Shown: positions 51,195 to 60,767, counted from the first letter of the stretch. The stretch: 64,000 nucleotides of DNA from JBEVJK01 sp963791325 (GCA_963791325.1 CAWBRU010000002.1:466209-530208), one strand, 5' to 3'. Translations and numbers: made by a program. Notes: generated by a model not told the origin, from the sequence alone.

Positions 51195-52004
51195 ATGAGC
51201 ACTCTGCACGAGCACGTCGGGCAACTCCTGCGCCGGCACCTCGATGCGCCTGGCGCGCTGCCGGACAAGCTCAACAACGCGCTGCGCGTGCTCGCCAAGT
51301 ACCGCGCGACCCTGATCCAGAACACCGTCGTTCAGCAGTGCGGTACGACGGTGCAGGGCGGCCCGTTCCAGGGCATGGAGTTCGTCGCCCAGTCGACCGA
51401 GGGATGCCACGTGCCCAAGCTGCTGGGCTGCTACGAATTGGAGCTGCATGATCACATCCTGGCAGCGGCCGGGCGTGGCTACGAGGCGGTGATCAACATC
51501 GGCGCGGCGGAAGGCTACTACGCCGTCGGCCTGGCCCGCCTGATGCCCGACGTCCGCGTGTACGCCTACGACACCAATGCCGCGGCCCATCCGGTGTGCC
51601 AGTCACTCGCCGAGCGCAACGGCGTGGCCGGGCGCGTCGTGATCGGCGGCGCCTTCCGGGGCGAGGACTTCGACCGCTTTGCCGGGCAGAGGACGCTTGT
51701 GGTGTGCGACATCGAGGGCGGCGAGACCGACCTGCTCGATCCCCGCCGGTATCCCGCCCTGCAGGCGATGGACCTCATCGTCGAACTGCACGACAGTCCC
51801 CAGGCGAAACCGAGCGTGCTCATCCCGGAGCGCTTCGCTGCCACTCATGCCGTGACGATGGTCCGGCACCGCGGACAGGCGGTGAAGCTGCCGGCGCTGT
51901 TCGAACCGCTCGGCCATCTCGACCAGCTTTTGGCGGTATGGGAGTGGCGCTCGGGGCCGACACCGTGGGCGGTGATGCAGGCCAGGACCGAGGTAAAGCC
52001 ATGA
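51195..52004 (+). CDS. SAM-dependent methyltransferase (FkbM-like)
   Basis: This 269-residue protein has an N-terminal helical part and a methyltransferase core. YEAVINIGAAEGYYAVGLAR is motif I, RVYAYDTNAAAHPVCQSLAE motif II, and TLVVCDIEGGETDLLDPRRY holds the D-I-E-G-x-E signature shared with FkbM-type enzymes. The ATG at 51195 follows GAGGG closely. The stop overlaps the start of the glycosyltransferase gene (ATGA), so both likely modify the same glycan or lipid. Confidence 0.83.
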   Translation: MSTLHEHVGQLLRRHLDAPGALPDKLNNALRVLAKYRATLIQNTVVQQCGTTVQGGPFQGMEFVAQSTEGCHVPKLLGCYELELHDHILAAAGRGYEAVINIGAAEGYYAVGLARLMPDVRVYAYDTNAAAHPVCQSLAERNGVAGRVVIGGAFRGEDFDRFAGQRTLVVCDIEGGETDLLDPRRYPALQAMDLIVELHDSPQAKPSVLIPERFAATHAVTMVRHRGQAVKLPALFEPLGHLDQLLAVWEWRSGPTPWAVMQARTEVKP

Positions 52005-53729
52005 GCAGCGTCGCGAACGCCGCCATCCTGTTCGAACCCGACGGCTATACCCTGACCGGTCCCTGGTTGATGGGCCGCCAGGCCGCGGGGAACGCCTTCC
52101 TGCGCGCCGCGGTCGCCGGCCGTGGAGGTCAGGCGATGTGGGCGTACGCCCGGACCAGGGATCTGGGCGAGGCCTTCGCGGCCTTGGTGCGTTCGTTCGA
52201 TGCGTGCCACCGAGACACGCTGGCTGCCGGCCGACCGCCTCGACCTGCTCGGCCAGATCGGCACGCTCTATTTGCCCGGCCCGGGCCTGGCCGAAGCGGC
52301 ACGCCTGCGCCTGCGCGCCGGGCCGGCCGCCTACAGCCTGTGTGGCGTCACCCACACCACCGCCTCGCATTCGTCCATGAACGATGTCACCGGGCTGCTC
52401 ACGGCTCCGGTCATGCCGTGGGATGCGCTGATCTGCACCTCGTCCGCGGTGGCTCGCACGGTGAAACTGCTGCTCGACGCCGAGATTGCCGCTCTGCGCT
52501 GGCGCTTCGGGCCGTCGCTCACGGTCACGCAGCCGCTTCTCCCCATCATCCCACTCGGCGTGCACTGCGACGATTTCGCGTTCGCACCGCATGAGCGGGA
52601 AGCTGCCCGGGCGGCACTCGGCATCGCCGCGGACGAGGTCGTGGCACTGTTCGTCGGGCGGCTGTCCTTCCACGCCAAGGCACATCCCCATGCGATGTAC
52701 GCCGGCCTCCAGGCAGCCGCACAGCGCACCGGCAGGAAGCTGGTGCTGATCCAGTCCGGCTGGTTCGCCACCGAGCACATCTATCACGCGTTCGCGGACG
52801 GTGCCGCGCGGGCCTGCCCCGACGTGCGGGCGCTGTTCACCGATGGCAAGGACCCGGATCGTCGCCGCCAGTCCTGGGCAGCGGCCGATCTGTTCGTGTC
52901 GTTGTCGGACAACATCCAGGAGACCTTCGGCCTCGCGCCGATCGAGGCGATGGCCGCCGGGCTGCCCGTCGTGGTCACCGACTGGGACGGCTACAAGGAC
53001 ACCGTGCGCGACGGAGTGGACGGTTTCCGCATTCCCACCTGGATGCTGCCGCCCGACGGCGAGGCGTTCGCCCGGGGATACGAATCCGGCATCGACACAT
53101 ACGACGTCTATTGCGGACTGACATGCCAGACGGTGTCGGTGGACCAGCGGGTGCTGATCGAGCGTCTCAGCGATCTGGTCAGCAATCCCGGGCTCCGGCA
53201 GCGAATGGGGGAGGCGGGCCGCCGGCGGGCGCGGGACGTGTTCGACTGGGCGGTGGTGTACCGGCAGTACCAGGCCCTGTGGGCCGAAATGGAGAGGCTC
53301 CGCCAGGCCGCGCAGCGCGACCCGCAGCAGCAGGCGATGCTTGCGGCGGCGCCTCGGGCGGCGGCGAGCCGGATGGACCCGTTCCGCAGCTTCGCCCATT
53401 ACCCGACGGACTTGATCCAGGACCGCACGCGGGTTTCCCTGCGGACCGCGGCCGACGCGGCGACCTACGCCGAGTTGGCCAGCCACCCGCTGTTCAGCTA
53501 CGCCGGCAAGGTGCTGCCGGCACAGGCGGTGGTCGAGGCGCTGCTTGCGCCGCTTGCGCAAGGCGAACTCGCGATGCGGGAACTCGCTGGTCGGGCAGGT
53601 TTGGACCTCGGAGCGACGGTGCTGGCGGTCTCGGTCCTGGCTAAAATGGGGCTGGTGCAGCTTCGGCCGTCCGGACGCCTGATACGTTCGATCCAATTGC
53701 AGCCGCAAGCGATGCCGCGACCGCACCAA
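52001..53729 (+). pseudogene. Family 4-like glycosyltransferase, frameshifted; 3' end overrun by a repeat
   Basis: The N-terminus MSSVANAAILFEPDGYTLTG runs in one frame to about 52210, then continues in the +1 frame with TRWLPADRLDLLGQIGTLYL, VPLGVH-like PIIPLGVHCDDFAF and LGIAADEVVALFVGRLSFHA. The GT-B donor-site motif ETFGLAPIEAMAAGLPVVVT follows. The last protein-like sequence is VLAKMGLVQLRPSGRLIRSI; then the frame enters a dispersed palindromic repeat and no natural stop is reached until 54635. The C-terminus given here is the repeat border. Confidence 0.8.
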
Positions 53730-53819
53730 CCGTCATGGCCAGGCTTGGCCCGGCCATCCATGACTTTGCTGCGGAAACCAAGGAAAGACGTGGATGGCCG
53801 GCACAAGGCCGGCCATGAC
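53730..53819. repeat. Dispersed palindromic repeat, 90 bp
   Basis: The left arm CGTCATGGCC-GGCTTGGCCC and the right arm ending GGCCGGCCATGACG are inverted copies with a few mismatches. This repeat type is widespread in alphaproteobacterial genomes and yields the spurious peptide SKVMDGRAKPGHDG on the minus strand. Confidence 0.85.
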
Positions 53820-53882
53820 GATGAGCGGAAGCTGCGGACCGAACAGACGAACGGCGGCCCGAAGGCCGCCGCCACATCTCGA

Positions 53883-54266
53883 TTACGGCATGTCCCAGTA
53901 GGGACGGGCGCCGTAGTAGTCATACACGCGCTTGCCCCAGGCGCGGTCTTCCCAGCCGACCGTGTCGGTATCGCTGTAGGACGGCGCGCCCTCGAGCACG
54001 CGCTTGTCCAGATCGACCACGAAGCCGCCCATGTTGGTGTCGTATTTCAGCTTCTCCCACGGCATCGGATAATGGCGGTTGCCGATACCCAGGAAGCCGC
54101 CGAAGCCGACCACGGCATAGGCGATCTTGCCGGTGACCTTGTCGATCATGACGTCCTCGACGCTACCGAGGTTGTCGCCGGCGGGATTGTAAATTGTGGT
54201 GCCCTCGACCTGATCGGCTGCGATCAGCCGGCCGTGGGTGTCGCTCGGATCCTTGATGCTTGCCAT
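53883..54266 (-). CDS. PRC-barrel domain protein
   Basis: A 127-residue protein with VEGTTIYNPAGDNLGSVEDV and MIDKVTGKIAYAVVGFGGFL, followed by GIGNRHYPMPWEKLKYDTNM, the PRC-barrel fold. Stand-alone PRC-barrel proteins of this type are common in alphaproteobacteria and have stress or sporulation-like names without proven function. The ATG at 54266 has AGAGG nine bases upstream; a TTG three codons earlier is less likely. Confidence 0.9.
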   Translation of the reverse strand: MASIKDPSDTHGRLIAADQVEGTTIYNPAGDNLGSVEDVMIDKVTGKIAYAVVGFGGFLGIGNRHYPMPWEKLKYDTNMGGFVVDLDKRVLEGAPSYSDTDTVGWEDRAWGKRVYDYYGARPYWDMP

Positions 54267-54315
54267 AAAGTCCAACCTCTGGCGTTGTGGAGCCGGAGGA
54301 ACGCAGCGCCGGGCT

Positions 54316-55696
54316 TCAGGTTCCGCACATCCGCATCACGGGTCGCAGATCGCCCAGTTGGTCGATCCGGCCGATCTCGCCGATCAGGTCGCGTGTCTTC
54401 GCCCCGCCCAGGATCGGTTCCGCGAGCGAGGCTGAATTTCTCCTCCAGTCGCCGGCCCTGTTCCGCGATGTCGCTGGCGGGTATCCCGGCATCATACGAT
54501 GTCGTGAGGCGCCGTCCGTCGGTCAGTTCCAGGTCCAGTTGCGCCAGGGTATTCGGAAGGCCGGGGCGGAAGTCGAATTCCACCCGGTCGCGCAGCGCGA
54601 TCAGCGTCGGGTCCGACGCTGTCGCCTCCGAGTAGCTGGCAAGCCCGCCGGTATCGACGCCCGCCAGCGCCATCGCGGTGGTGAGCCGAAGGCTGAATTT
54701 CGCCTCCAGGCCGGTGCGCGGGGCCGCGATGTTGCAGATGCGGTCGCACGTCTCGTCCAACGTGAGGTGGATGCGGGCGATGCTGTCGGGCGTCAGCCCG
54801 TGCTGTTCGCGCAGTTTGCGCGCGGCCTCGATCGGCGCGTGCGTCATGTAGCAGGCGGCATGGTACTTGAAGAGGTTGCTCAGGATGTGGAAGCCGCCCG
54901 GCGGCTCGGCCAGCGCATCGGCTGGATTGAAGTCGGGGCTGTGCGTGCGGGCAAAGCCCTGAGCACATTCGATCACATCGGCGCGTGCCGTGAAGCCGCG
55001 CTGCGCCAGTCGTGCGGCGAGCAGGCCGTGATACGCCGCCTTGCCGGCATGCAGCGGCTTGCACATGGTGCCGAACATCGACTTCAGCCCCGCCGCCTGG
55101 GTTCCCGCTATGCCGAGGGCGGTGGCGAATTTCTCCGCATCCAGTCCCAGCAGATGCGCGCACGCTGCGGCGGCGCCGAAGCTGCCGAGGGTGCCGGTGG
55201 CGTGGAAGCCAAGCGTGTTGTAGTGGCCCGGGGCGAGCAGCAGGCCGAGCCGGCATTGCAGTTCGTAGCCGGCGACGAACGCGGTCAGCACATCCTGTCC
55301 TGAACTGCCGCGCTCCTCGGCCAGCGCGAGCAACGCCGACAGCAGCACCACCGACGGATGGCCGGTCATCGCCAGGTTGACGTCATCGAAGTCGAGCGCA
55401 TGCGACGCGGCGCCATTCACCAGCGCGGCCGACAGTACCGGCAGTCGCGCCGCGTGGCCGATCACGGTGGCGATCGGCGCGCCACCCTGCTCCTGCGCTT
55501 CCGCCAGCAGGATGTCGGTCAGTTCCTCCTTCGCGCCGGCGAGCGTGCACGCGACGTAGTCCAGCACGCATTGTCGCGCCAATGTGCGCACATCGTCCGG
55601 CAGATCGGCATAGCTCAGCGTGCGCGCCTGCTCGGCCAGCGCGCGGGTAAGTCCCTGTGACGTCCCTTGGGACGTGATGTCGGTGATGACGTTCAT
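54316..55696 (-). pseudogene. MmgE/PrpD family protein with a 4-bp duplication near the 3' end
   Basis: The protein (459 residues if repaired) shows the MmgE/PrpD fold: DYVACTLAGAKEELTDILLA, HALDFDDVNLAMTGHPSVVL, KSMFGTMCKPLHAGKAAYHG and KYHAACYMTHAPIEAARKLR. Members include 2-methylcitrate and aconitate-type dehydratases/decarboxylases. After EEKFSLA the expected EPILGGAKTRDLIGEIGRID lies in the other frame because CTCG is duplicated (54423-54430). The repaired stop is at 54316; the shifted frame runs on to 54224. It precedes the PRC-barrel gene and follows enoyl-CoA hydratase. Confidence 0.85.
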
Positions 55697-55708
55697 GTGC
55701 GATCCTTC

Positions 55709-56503
55709 TCAACGTCCCTGGAATTGCGGCTTGCGCTTCTCGTTGAACGCGCGGATGCCTTCGCGGCGGTCCTCGGTCGGCACCATGCGGTTATACGCCT
55801 CGATCTCGAACATCATGCCGCTGGCGAGGTCCATGTTCAGCCCGTAGTTCACCGACTGCTTGATCTGCCGCGTCGAGATCGGCGCGTTGCCGGCGATGAC
55901 GGCGGCGGTCTCCAGCGCATCGGCCAGCAGCGTGTCCGCCGCGCAGATGCGGTTCACCATGCCCCACTCGAAACCCTGCTGCGCGGTGAACGGCTTGCCG
56001 GTGAGCAGGATCTCCTTGGCGCGGCGCGCGCCCACCGCGCGTGGCAGGGTCTGCGTGCCGCCGGCGCCAGGCATGATGCCGAGTGTCACCTCGGTCAGCG
56101 CGAAGCGCGCGTGTTCGGCGGCATAGATGAAGTCGCAGCACAGCGCGATCTCCATGCCGCCGGCATAGGCCGCGCCGTTCACCGCGGCGATGATCGGCAC
56201 CGGGCAGGCGGTGATGGCGCGAATGGCACGCTCGAAGATCAGGTGCTGGTCCTGCCATTGCTGATCCGTCATGCCGTTGCGCTCTTTCAAATCGCCGCCG
56301 GCACAGAACGCGCGCGCGCCGGCGCCGGTGAGCACAATGCAGCGCTGCTCGTTGGGCGCGCCGCCGATGGCGTGGAACAGGTCGAGCAGATCGAGGCCCA
56401 TCTGCGTGTTCATCGCATTGGCGACCTCGGGACGGTTCAGCGTGACCTGCAGGGTGTGCGGCTGTGGACGAGCTGTCTCCAGCGTCTGGTAGGGTGCGGC
56501 CAT
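55709..56503 (-). CDS. Enoyl-CoA hydratase/isomerase family protein
   Basis: This 264-residue crotonase-fold enzyme has the oxyanion-hole strands GAGARAFCAGGDLKE and AAVNGAAYAGGMEIALCCDF. EVTLGIMPGAGGTQTLPRAV lies where one catalytic Glu is usually placed. It probably hydrates an enoyl-CoA, but crotonases are versatile. The start MAAPYQTLETARPQ at 56503 was chosen from family length. It is 12 bases upstream of the MmgE/PrpD gene, so the two form an operon of likely organic-acid catabolism. Confidence 0.92.
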   Translation of the reverse strand: MAAPYQTLETARPQPHTLQVTLNRPEVANAMNTQMGLDLLDLFHAIGGAPNEQRCIVLTGAGARAFCAGGDLKERNGMTDQQWQDQHLIFERAIRAITACPVPIIAAVNGAAYAGGMEIALCCDFIYAAEHARFALTEVTLGIMPGAGGTQTLPRAVGARRAKEILLTGKPFTAQQGFEWGMVNRICAADTLLADALETAAVIAGNAPISTRQIKQSVNYGLNMDLASGMMFEIEAYNRMVPTEDRREGIRAFNEKRKPQFQGR

Positions 56504-56567
56504 GGCGTCCGTCCGGGGCGGTGAGCGGGCGCCGACACTGCGCGAGACCACGGACCCGCGCAACGCC

Positions 56568-56912
56568 TCACCGTTCGACGAACGCCTTGAGGCGCGCGAG
56601 CGCTTCGTCCCATTGCTGCGAGATGCCGTCGAGGTACGACCGCATGGCCACGAGGCGCGCGGGCTCCAGCCGATAGAGACTCTCGCGGCCGGAGCGCTGC
56701 CTGCCCACGACGCCGGCAGTCTCCAGCACGCGCAGATGCTTGGTGACCGCCTGTCGCGTCAGCGCCGAGCCCTCCGCCAGTCGCGAGATCGACAGCGGCG
56801 TGCCGGCGCTGAGCCTGCCGATCAGCGACAGCCGCGTGGCATCGCCGAGCGCGGCGAACACAACGGCCGGATCGACCTGCCGGCCGCGACGACTATGTCG
56901 CCGGTCCAACAT
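56568..56912 (-). CDS. ArsR family transcriptional regulator
   Basis: This 114-residue winged-helix regulator has VVFAALGDATRLSLIGRLSA, then SISRLAEGSALTRQAVTKHL with the recognition helix, and RVLETAGVVGRQRSGRESLY. No metal-binding Cys cluster is seen, which fits the SRPBCC-linked branch of ArsR. ATG 56912 overlaps the end of the SRPBCC gene by 20 bases. It probably represses its own operon through the twin operators at 57347 and 57393. Confidence 0.85.
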   Translation of the reverse strand: MLDRRHSRRGRQVDPAVVFAALGDATRLSLIGRLSAGTPLSISRLAEGSALTRQAVTKHLRVLETAGVVGRQRSGRESLYRLEPARLVAMRSYLDGISQQWDEALARLKAFVER

Positions 56913-57346
56913 GCTGGGCGATGTTCTGTATCTGGATCGACCAGCCACGCTCGTTCATGCGGAACGCCTCGTCGCGCCGGTGCGCGGGAAGGGCCGCAAA
57001 TCCCGAACTCGACCACCACGAGCAGCGTGCCCTCCGGTATGGCTTCGAGCGTGAACTCCACCAGTGTCTCCGGCTCCGAGGAATAATCGACGTTCGGGTC
57101 GATGGCGTAGGGGTGCCAGGTGAACGAGAACAGACGTTCGGGCTCCATGCGCTGCACGGTCGCGGTCATGATCAGATGCTCGGCGCCCGGCCAGGTGATG
57201 CGACCGCGCACCGGCTTCCCCGGCACGAACGGTCCTTCCAGCGCGACGCGAAACCACTCGCCGAACTCGCGGTAATCGGTCAAGGCACGCCAAACGCGCG
57301 ACACCGGCGCCTTCAGCTCGATCCGCTTTTCGATCCGGTCTTCCAT
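56893..57346 (-). pseudogene. SRPBCC (AHSA1-like) protein with one frameshift
   Basis: The sequence MEDRIEKRIELKAPVSRVWR, FGEWFRVALEGPFVPGKPVR and LFSFTWHPYAIDPNVDYSSE is an AHSA1-type START-like domain. After GTLLVVVEF (about 57008) one extra T shifts the frame. The family ending GFAALPAHRRDEAFRMNERG, then WSIQIQNIAQHVGPAT, is read in the next frame to the stop at 56893. Repaired length is 150 residues. The ATG at 57346 follows AGGAGG by 6 bases. Confidence 0.82.
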
Positions 57347-57366
57347 CTGCAACCTCCTGGTTGCAG
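57347..57366 (-). promoter_or_regulatory. Putative ArsR operator 1, overlapping the ribosome-binding site
   Basis: CTGCAACC-N4-GGTTGCAG is a perfect 8-base inverted repeat. On the minus strand its loop is AGGA, part of the AGGAGG Shine-Dalgarno sequence of the SRPBCC gene, and the ATG follows at once. Confidence 0.65.
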
Positions 57367-57392
57367 ATCAACATAGGCGGACGCCCGAAAAT

Positions 57393-57412
57393 GCGCAACC
57401 CCATGGTTGCGC
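57393..57412 (-). promoter_or_regulatory. Putative ArsR operator 2
   Basis: GCGCAACC-N4-GGTTGCGC is a perfect inverted repeat sharing the core GCAACC-N4-GGTTGC with operator 1. The centres are 46 bases apart. Two such sites upstream of a gene pair containing ArsR imply autoregulation. Confidence 0.65.
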
Positions 57413-57615
57413 GCCGATCTCATCCCGCGAGCGGAATCATCGGCTACTGCGGTTGCGCTGGGTGATCCTCATGAGTCGGGCGGAACTCGGCATCCACGCT
57501 TTGCCTGCACGGGTCGATGACAGACGTGGAGCCGCCCGCCCTCCGATCGGGGCAGGCATGCATCGGCATTGACAATTCCCCGCGTCGACCGAGGGCCACG
57601 TCAAGAGCGTTCGGT

Positions 57616-57843
57616 CTAACCCTGAGTCGTTCCGAGGAAGGCTCGGCCGGCGGGCGTGACGCGCACCAGCGCGACCCCGTTCAATCGCGAATGCTGGACG
57701 AAGCCGCGATCGACTGCGTCCTCCCACACCGTCAGGCGCGGACACGAGGTCCGCCACGCCTCCATCACTTCGTCGTAGGGCCTCGCGTCGCGTGCGAGCC
57801 AGGCGAGCATATCGCACAGCAGAGCATCGACTGTTTCGGACAC
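57616..57843 (-). CDS. Small conserved hypothetical protein
   Basis: The 75 residues include LLCDMLAWLARDARPYDEVM, EAWRTSCPRLTVWEDAVDRG and VRVTPAGRAFL, a compact helical (possibly winged-helix-like) protein. The EAWRTSCPRLTVWEDA stretch looks strongly conserved-family-like, but I cannot name a function. GTG 57843 with GGAGGAG upstream is the best start. Confidence 0.7.
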   Translation of the reverse strand: MSETVDALLCDMLAWLARDARPYDEVMEAWRTSCPRLTVWEDAVDRGFVQHSRLNGVALVRVTPAGRAFLGTTQG

Positions 57844-58012
57844 TCCGATCTCTCCTCCGGATGACGTCGCCAAATTAGGCGCATCGACCGATGGCGTCCA
57901 TCGCGACAGCGCGGCGACCCGCGGATTTCTGTAGTGTCTCGCATGTCATCGCCGTGACTGCGTTCCGGTCGCTTGGAGCCGGAAGCGTGCTCGCGCGAAG
58001 CCGGGAGGTCCA

Positions 58013-58612
58013 GTGGCGGAGCAGACCACAACGGATGCAGGGCTGCGCGGCGCGGTCCGGATCGTTGCCGTGCTGAACCTCGGCTACTTCGGCATCGAGT
58101 TCGCCGTCGCGGCCGCGATCGGGTCGGTCTCCCTGTTCGCCGACAGCGTCGATTTCCTGGAAGATGCGTCGGTCAATCTGCTGATCGCTGTCGCGCTGGG
58201 CTGGACGACACGGAACCGCGCGCGGCTCGGAATGGCGCTCGCCGGCATTCTGCTCGTCCCGGGGATAGCAACGATCTGGACTGCGTGGGCGAAGTTCGCC
58301 GCCCCGTCGGTGCCGGCGCCGATACCGCTCTCGGTAACGGGCTTCGGCGCGCTGGCGGTCAATCTGTCCTGCGCGTTCATCCTCGCCCGCTATCGTGACC
58401 ATCGCGGCAGCCTGACGCGCGCGGCGTTCCTGTCGGCGCGCAACGATGCACTGGCGAATGTCGCCATCATCGCCGCCGGGGCGGTGACAGCGCTGCTATG
58501 GAGTTCGGTCTGGCCGGACCTGGTCGTCGGTCTCGCCATCGCGGTGATGAACGCAGACGCTGCCCGCGAAGTCTGGACCGCCGCGCGGCAGGAGCATCGC
58601 GCTGCTGAATGA
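58013..58612 (+). CDS. Cation diffusion facilitator-like membrane protein
   Basis: This 199-residue protein has about five or six transmembrane helices. It begins VRIVAVLNLGYFGIEFAVAA and carries FADSVDFLEDASVNLLIAVA, which places Asp residues where CDF transporters have their metal site. LARYRDHRGSLTRAAFLSAR and NDALANVAIIAAGAVTALLW supply the second site. It lacks the usual C-terminal cytoplasmic domain. Zinc or another divalent cation is the likely substrate. The start is GTG 58013 after GGGAGG. Confidence 0.83.
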   Translation: MAEQTTTDAGLRGAVRIVAVLNLGYFGIEFAVAAAIGSVSLFADSVDFLEDASVNLLIAVALGWTTRNRARLGMALAGILLVPGIATIWTAWAKFAAPSVPAPIPLSVTGFGALAVNLSCAFILARYRDHRGSLTRAAFLSARNDALANVAIIAAGAVTALLWSSVWPDLVVGLAIAVMNADAAREVWTAARQEHRAAE

Positions 58613-58644
58613 CGCGGTTCGCGGAGTTGCTGCCCGGCTGCGAC

Positions 58645-59493
58645 CTACAATGAAGCGGCCGCGGCTTTGATGTGGCTGCCCAATGTGCCCCGCAACGTGA
58701 GGCCGTCCGACCAGCCAATCACCTTTGTCGAAAGCCCACCATCGACGACCAGGTCGTGGCCGTTGACGAAGCTCGCGGCATCACTGGCAAGGAAGACCGC
58801 CGCACGAGCGATATCCTCGGTCTCTCCCGCGCGGGGAATTGGTTGCAGCGTGCCGAACACTCCTCGCACCGCATCCGCTACGAGATCGGCTTTTGAACCC
58901 TCGACTCCCGCGTTCTTGGCAAATATCCCGGTCACGATTCCTCCAGGCGAGATGGCATTGACGCGAATGCCCTTCTCGCCAAGTTCCGTTGCCACCGAAC
59001 GCGTCACCGCCAACACGGCACCTTTCGACGCGCCATAGGGATGACCGGTAAAGCCGCCGCGAGTCCCGGCAACGCTGGAGATGTTCACAATGCTGCCTTT
59101 GCCGCGCGGCAACATCGCACGCGCGGCATACTTCATGCACAAGACAACGCCACGGATATTCACACCCATGACCTGGTCGAAATGGGACATGTCGAGCTCG
59201 GCGATGCCGACCACCTGTGCCGACGAGCCAGCGTTGTTGATTAAAATGTCGATAGGGCCAAACCGTTGGACCGCGTGGTCGACCATGGCCTGCACGTCGG
59301 CCTCTTGCGACACGTCGGTGCGGATGAAGCTGGCGTTCGTTCCCAGACGCTTCTCAAGGGCGGCGCCTTCGGAAGCGCGGCGGCCGGCAGCGACGACCTG
59401 CGCACCTTCCTCCAGGAACACTTCAGCTATCCGTTCACCAATACCGCTCGTAGCGCCGGTGATGACGGCGACCTTTCCGTCCAAAGCACCCAT
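58645..59493 (-). CDS. Short-chain dehydrogenase/reductase
   Basis: A 282-residue classical SDR with the cofactor loop VAVITGATSGIGERIAEVFL, NNAGSSAQVVG, SIVNISSVAGTRGGF with the catalytic Ser and HPYGASKGAVLAVTRSVATE with Tyr-x-x-x-Lys. SPGGIVTGIF and VNGHDLVVDGGLS close the fold. The basic residues after the loop suggest NADP(H) or NAD(H) use cannot be decided. The substrate is unknown. Confidence 0.92.
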   Translation of the reverse strand: MGALDGKVAVITGATSGIGERIAEVFLEEGAQVVAAGRRASEGAALEKRLGTNASFIRTDVSQEADVQAMVDHAVQRFGPIDILINNAGSSAQVVGIAELDMSHFDQVMGVNIRGVVLCMKYAARAMLPRGKGSIVNISSVAGTRGGFTGHPYGASKGAVLAVTRSVATELGEKGIRVNAISPGGIVTGIFAKNAGVEGSKADLVADAVRGVFGTLQPIPRAGETEDIARAAVFLASDAASFVNGHDLVVDGGLSTKVIGWSDGLTLRGTLGSHIKAAAASL

Positions 59494-59617
59494 ATTCGCC
59501 TCCGATGAACCGGCCGCATCCGTGCCGCGTGTTTATTGATACCACCACGTTTTGGTTATTTCCTGCAACCTGCAAGGGGCTGTTGTCGTGTCCGGCACCC
59601 GCCGATGCTCGATCCAG

Positions 59618-60670
59618 TCACCGAGCCAGTGGCGACGGAGACAAAGGCGGCAAGCTTCGTTTGAGCGAACCGAACCGTCGGCGATACTGCGCCGGCGTAA
59701 GACCGACCTTGCGACGGAACAGGCGATTGAAGAAGCTGGCATCTTCGTAGCCGACCTCGAGAGCGATCGCTTCAACCGGCTGATCCTCGGTCTCCAGCAT
59801 CTGCTTGGCTTCCTCGAGCCGCACCGAATGCACGTAGTCCAGCGGAGACAGGCCGGTGGCCTTGCTGAAGCGCCGAATGAAGGTCCGCTCCGGCAGACCG
59901 GACAGTTTCGTCATCGCTGCGACCGGCGAGGCATTGGCGTAATGCTCGGCCGCCCACTCCTGGCATTTTGCGATGACCGCGTCGCTCACCTGGGTGTTCA
60001 CCAGCAAGGATGCGAACGGCTGCTGGCCGGCGTCGTGCCAGTCGATGAGGTATGCCTTCGAGACCTCCAGAGCCGCCTGCAGACTGACAAAGCGGCCAAT
60101 CAGGTACAGCACCAGGTCCAGATGGCTGGTCCCTCCGCCGGCCATCACGATGCTCTGCCCAACGCCGGTGACCACGAGCGAACGGTTCGGATGCAGCCGG
60201 ATGGTGGGGTAGTTCCGCGTCAGGGACTCGGCGTAGGCCCAATGGATCGTGGCGTCGAGACCATCGAGCAAACCGGTCTCCGCCATCAGCATGGCGCTGG
60301 TGCAGACCGATGCCAATGTGGCGCCGCCCGCATGACATTCGCGCAACCACGCGACCTCCGGGCCGAAGCGGCCGGCACAGCCCTCGCCTGGCACATGAGT
60401 GAAGTCAGGGACACAGATAAGTGCCGGTGCCGGGCAATCACCGATCGCATAGTCCGCCTTGATCCAGACGCCATTCGATGAGCAGACGGCAGCGCCGTCG
60501 TGGGTCACGACATAGGGATGCATGCGCGGTTCGCCCGGCACTCCGGACGTGATGAATGCCCAGTCCCTGCCTGCCGCGGCGAACAGGTCGTACATCGCAT
60601 AGACCGCCGATGCCGTGACCTCCGGCACTGCCAGGATTGCGACGTTCACCTTCGAATCTGTATTTGTCAT
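59618..60670 (-). CDS. GlxA/FtrA-type AraC family transcriptional regulator
   Basis: A 350-residue protein made of an N-terminal DJ-1/PfpI-like domain (VNVAILAVPEVTASAVYAMY, with the nucleophile-elbow-like ASVCTSAMLMAETGLLDG) and a C-terminal AraC DNA-binding domain (LSGLPERTFIRRFSKATGLS, ALEVGYEDASFFNRLFRRKV). This is the layout of GlxA and related transcription activators. It stands divergent to the flavin oxidase gene, whose expression it may control. Confidence 0.93.
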   Translation of the reverse strand: MTNTDSKVNVAILAVPEVTASAVYAMYDLFAAAGRDWAFITSGVPGEPRMHPYVVTHDGAAVCSSNGVWIKADYAIGDCPAPALICVPDFTHVPGEGCAGRFGPEVAWLRECHAGGATLASVCTSAMLMAETGLLDGLDATIHWAYAESLTRNYPTIRLHPNRSLVVTGVGQSIVMAGGGTSHLDLVLYLIGRFVSLQAALEVSKAYLIDWHDAGQQPFASLLVNTQVSDAVIAKCQEWAAEHYANASPVAAMTKLSGLPERTFIRRFSKATGLSPLDYVHSVRLEEAKQMLETEDQPVEAIALEVGYEDASFFNRLFRRKVGLTPAQYRRRFGSLKRSLPPLSPSPLAR

Positions 60671-60767
60671 GGCAGAAATGGACAGAAAGTTGCAATTAGA
60701 GCGTTGGTCCCCGTCGCAGTATACCGCTAGTTTCCGCGCCGTGAAATGAATTTTCAGGAGATCGATC

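Noticed and set aside
53498..53923. Minus-strand frames reading SKVMDGRAKPGHDG
   Set aside because: This peptide is the standard translation of a dispersed palindromic repeat, not a gene.
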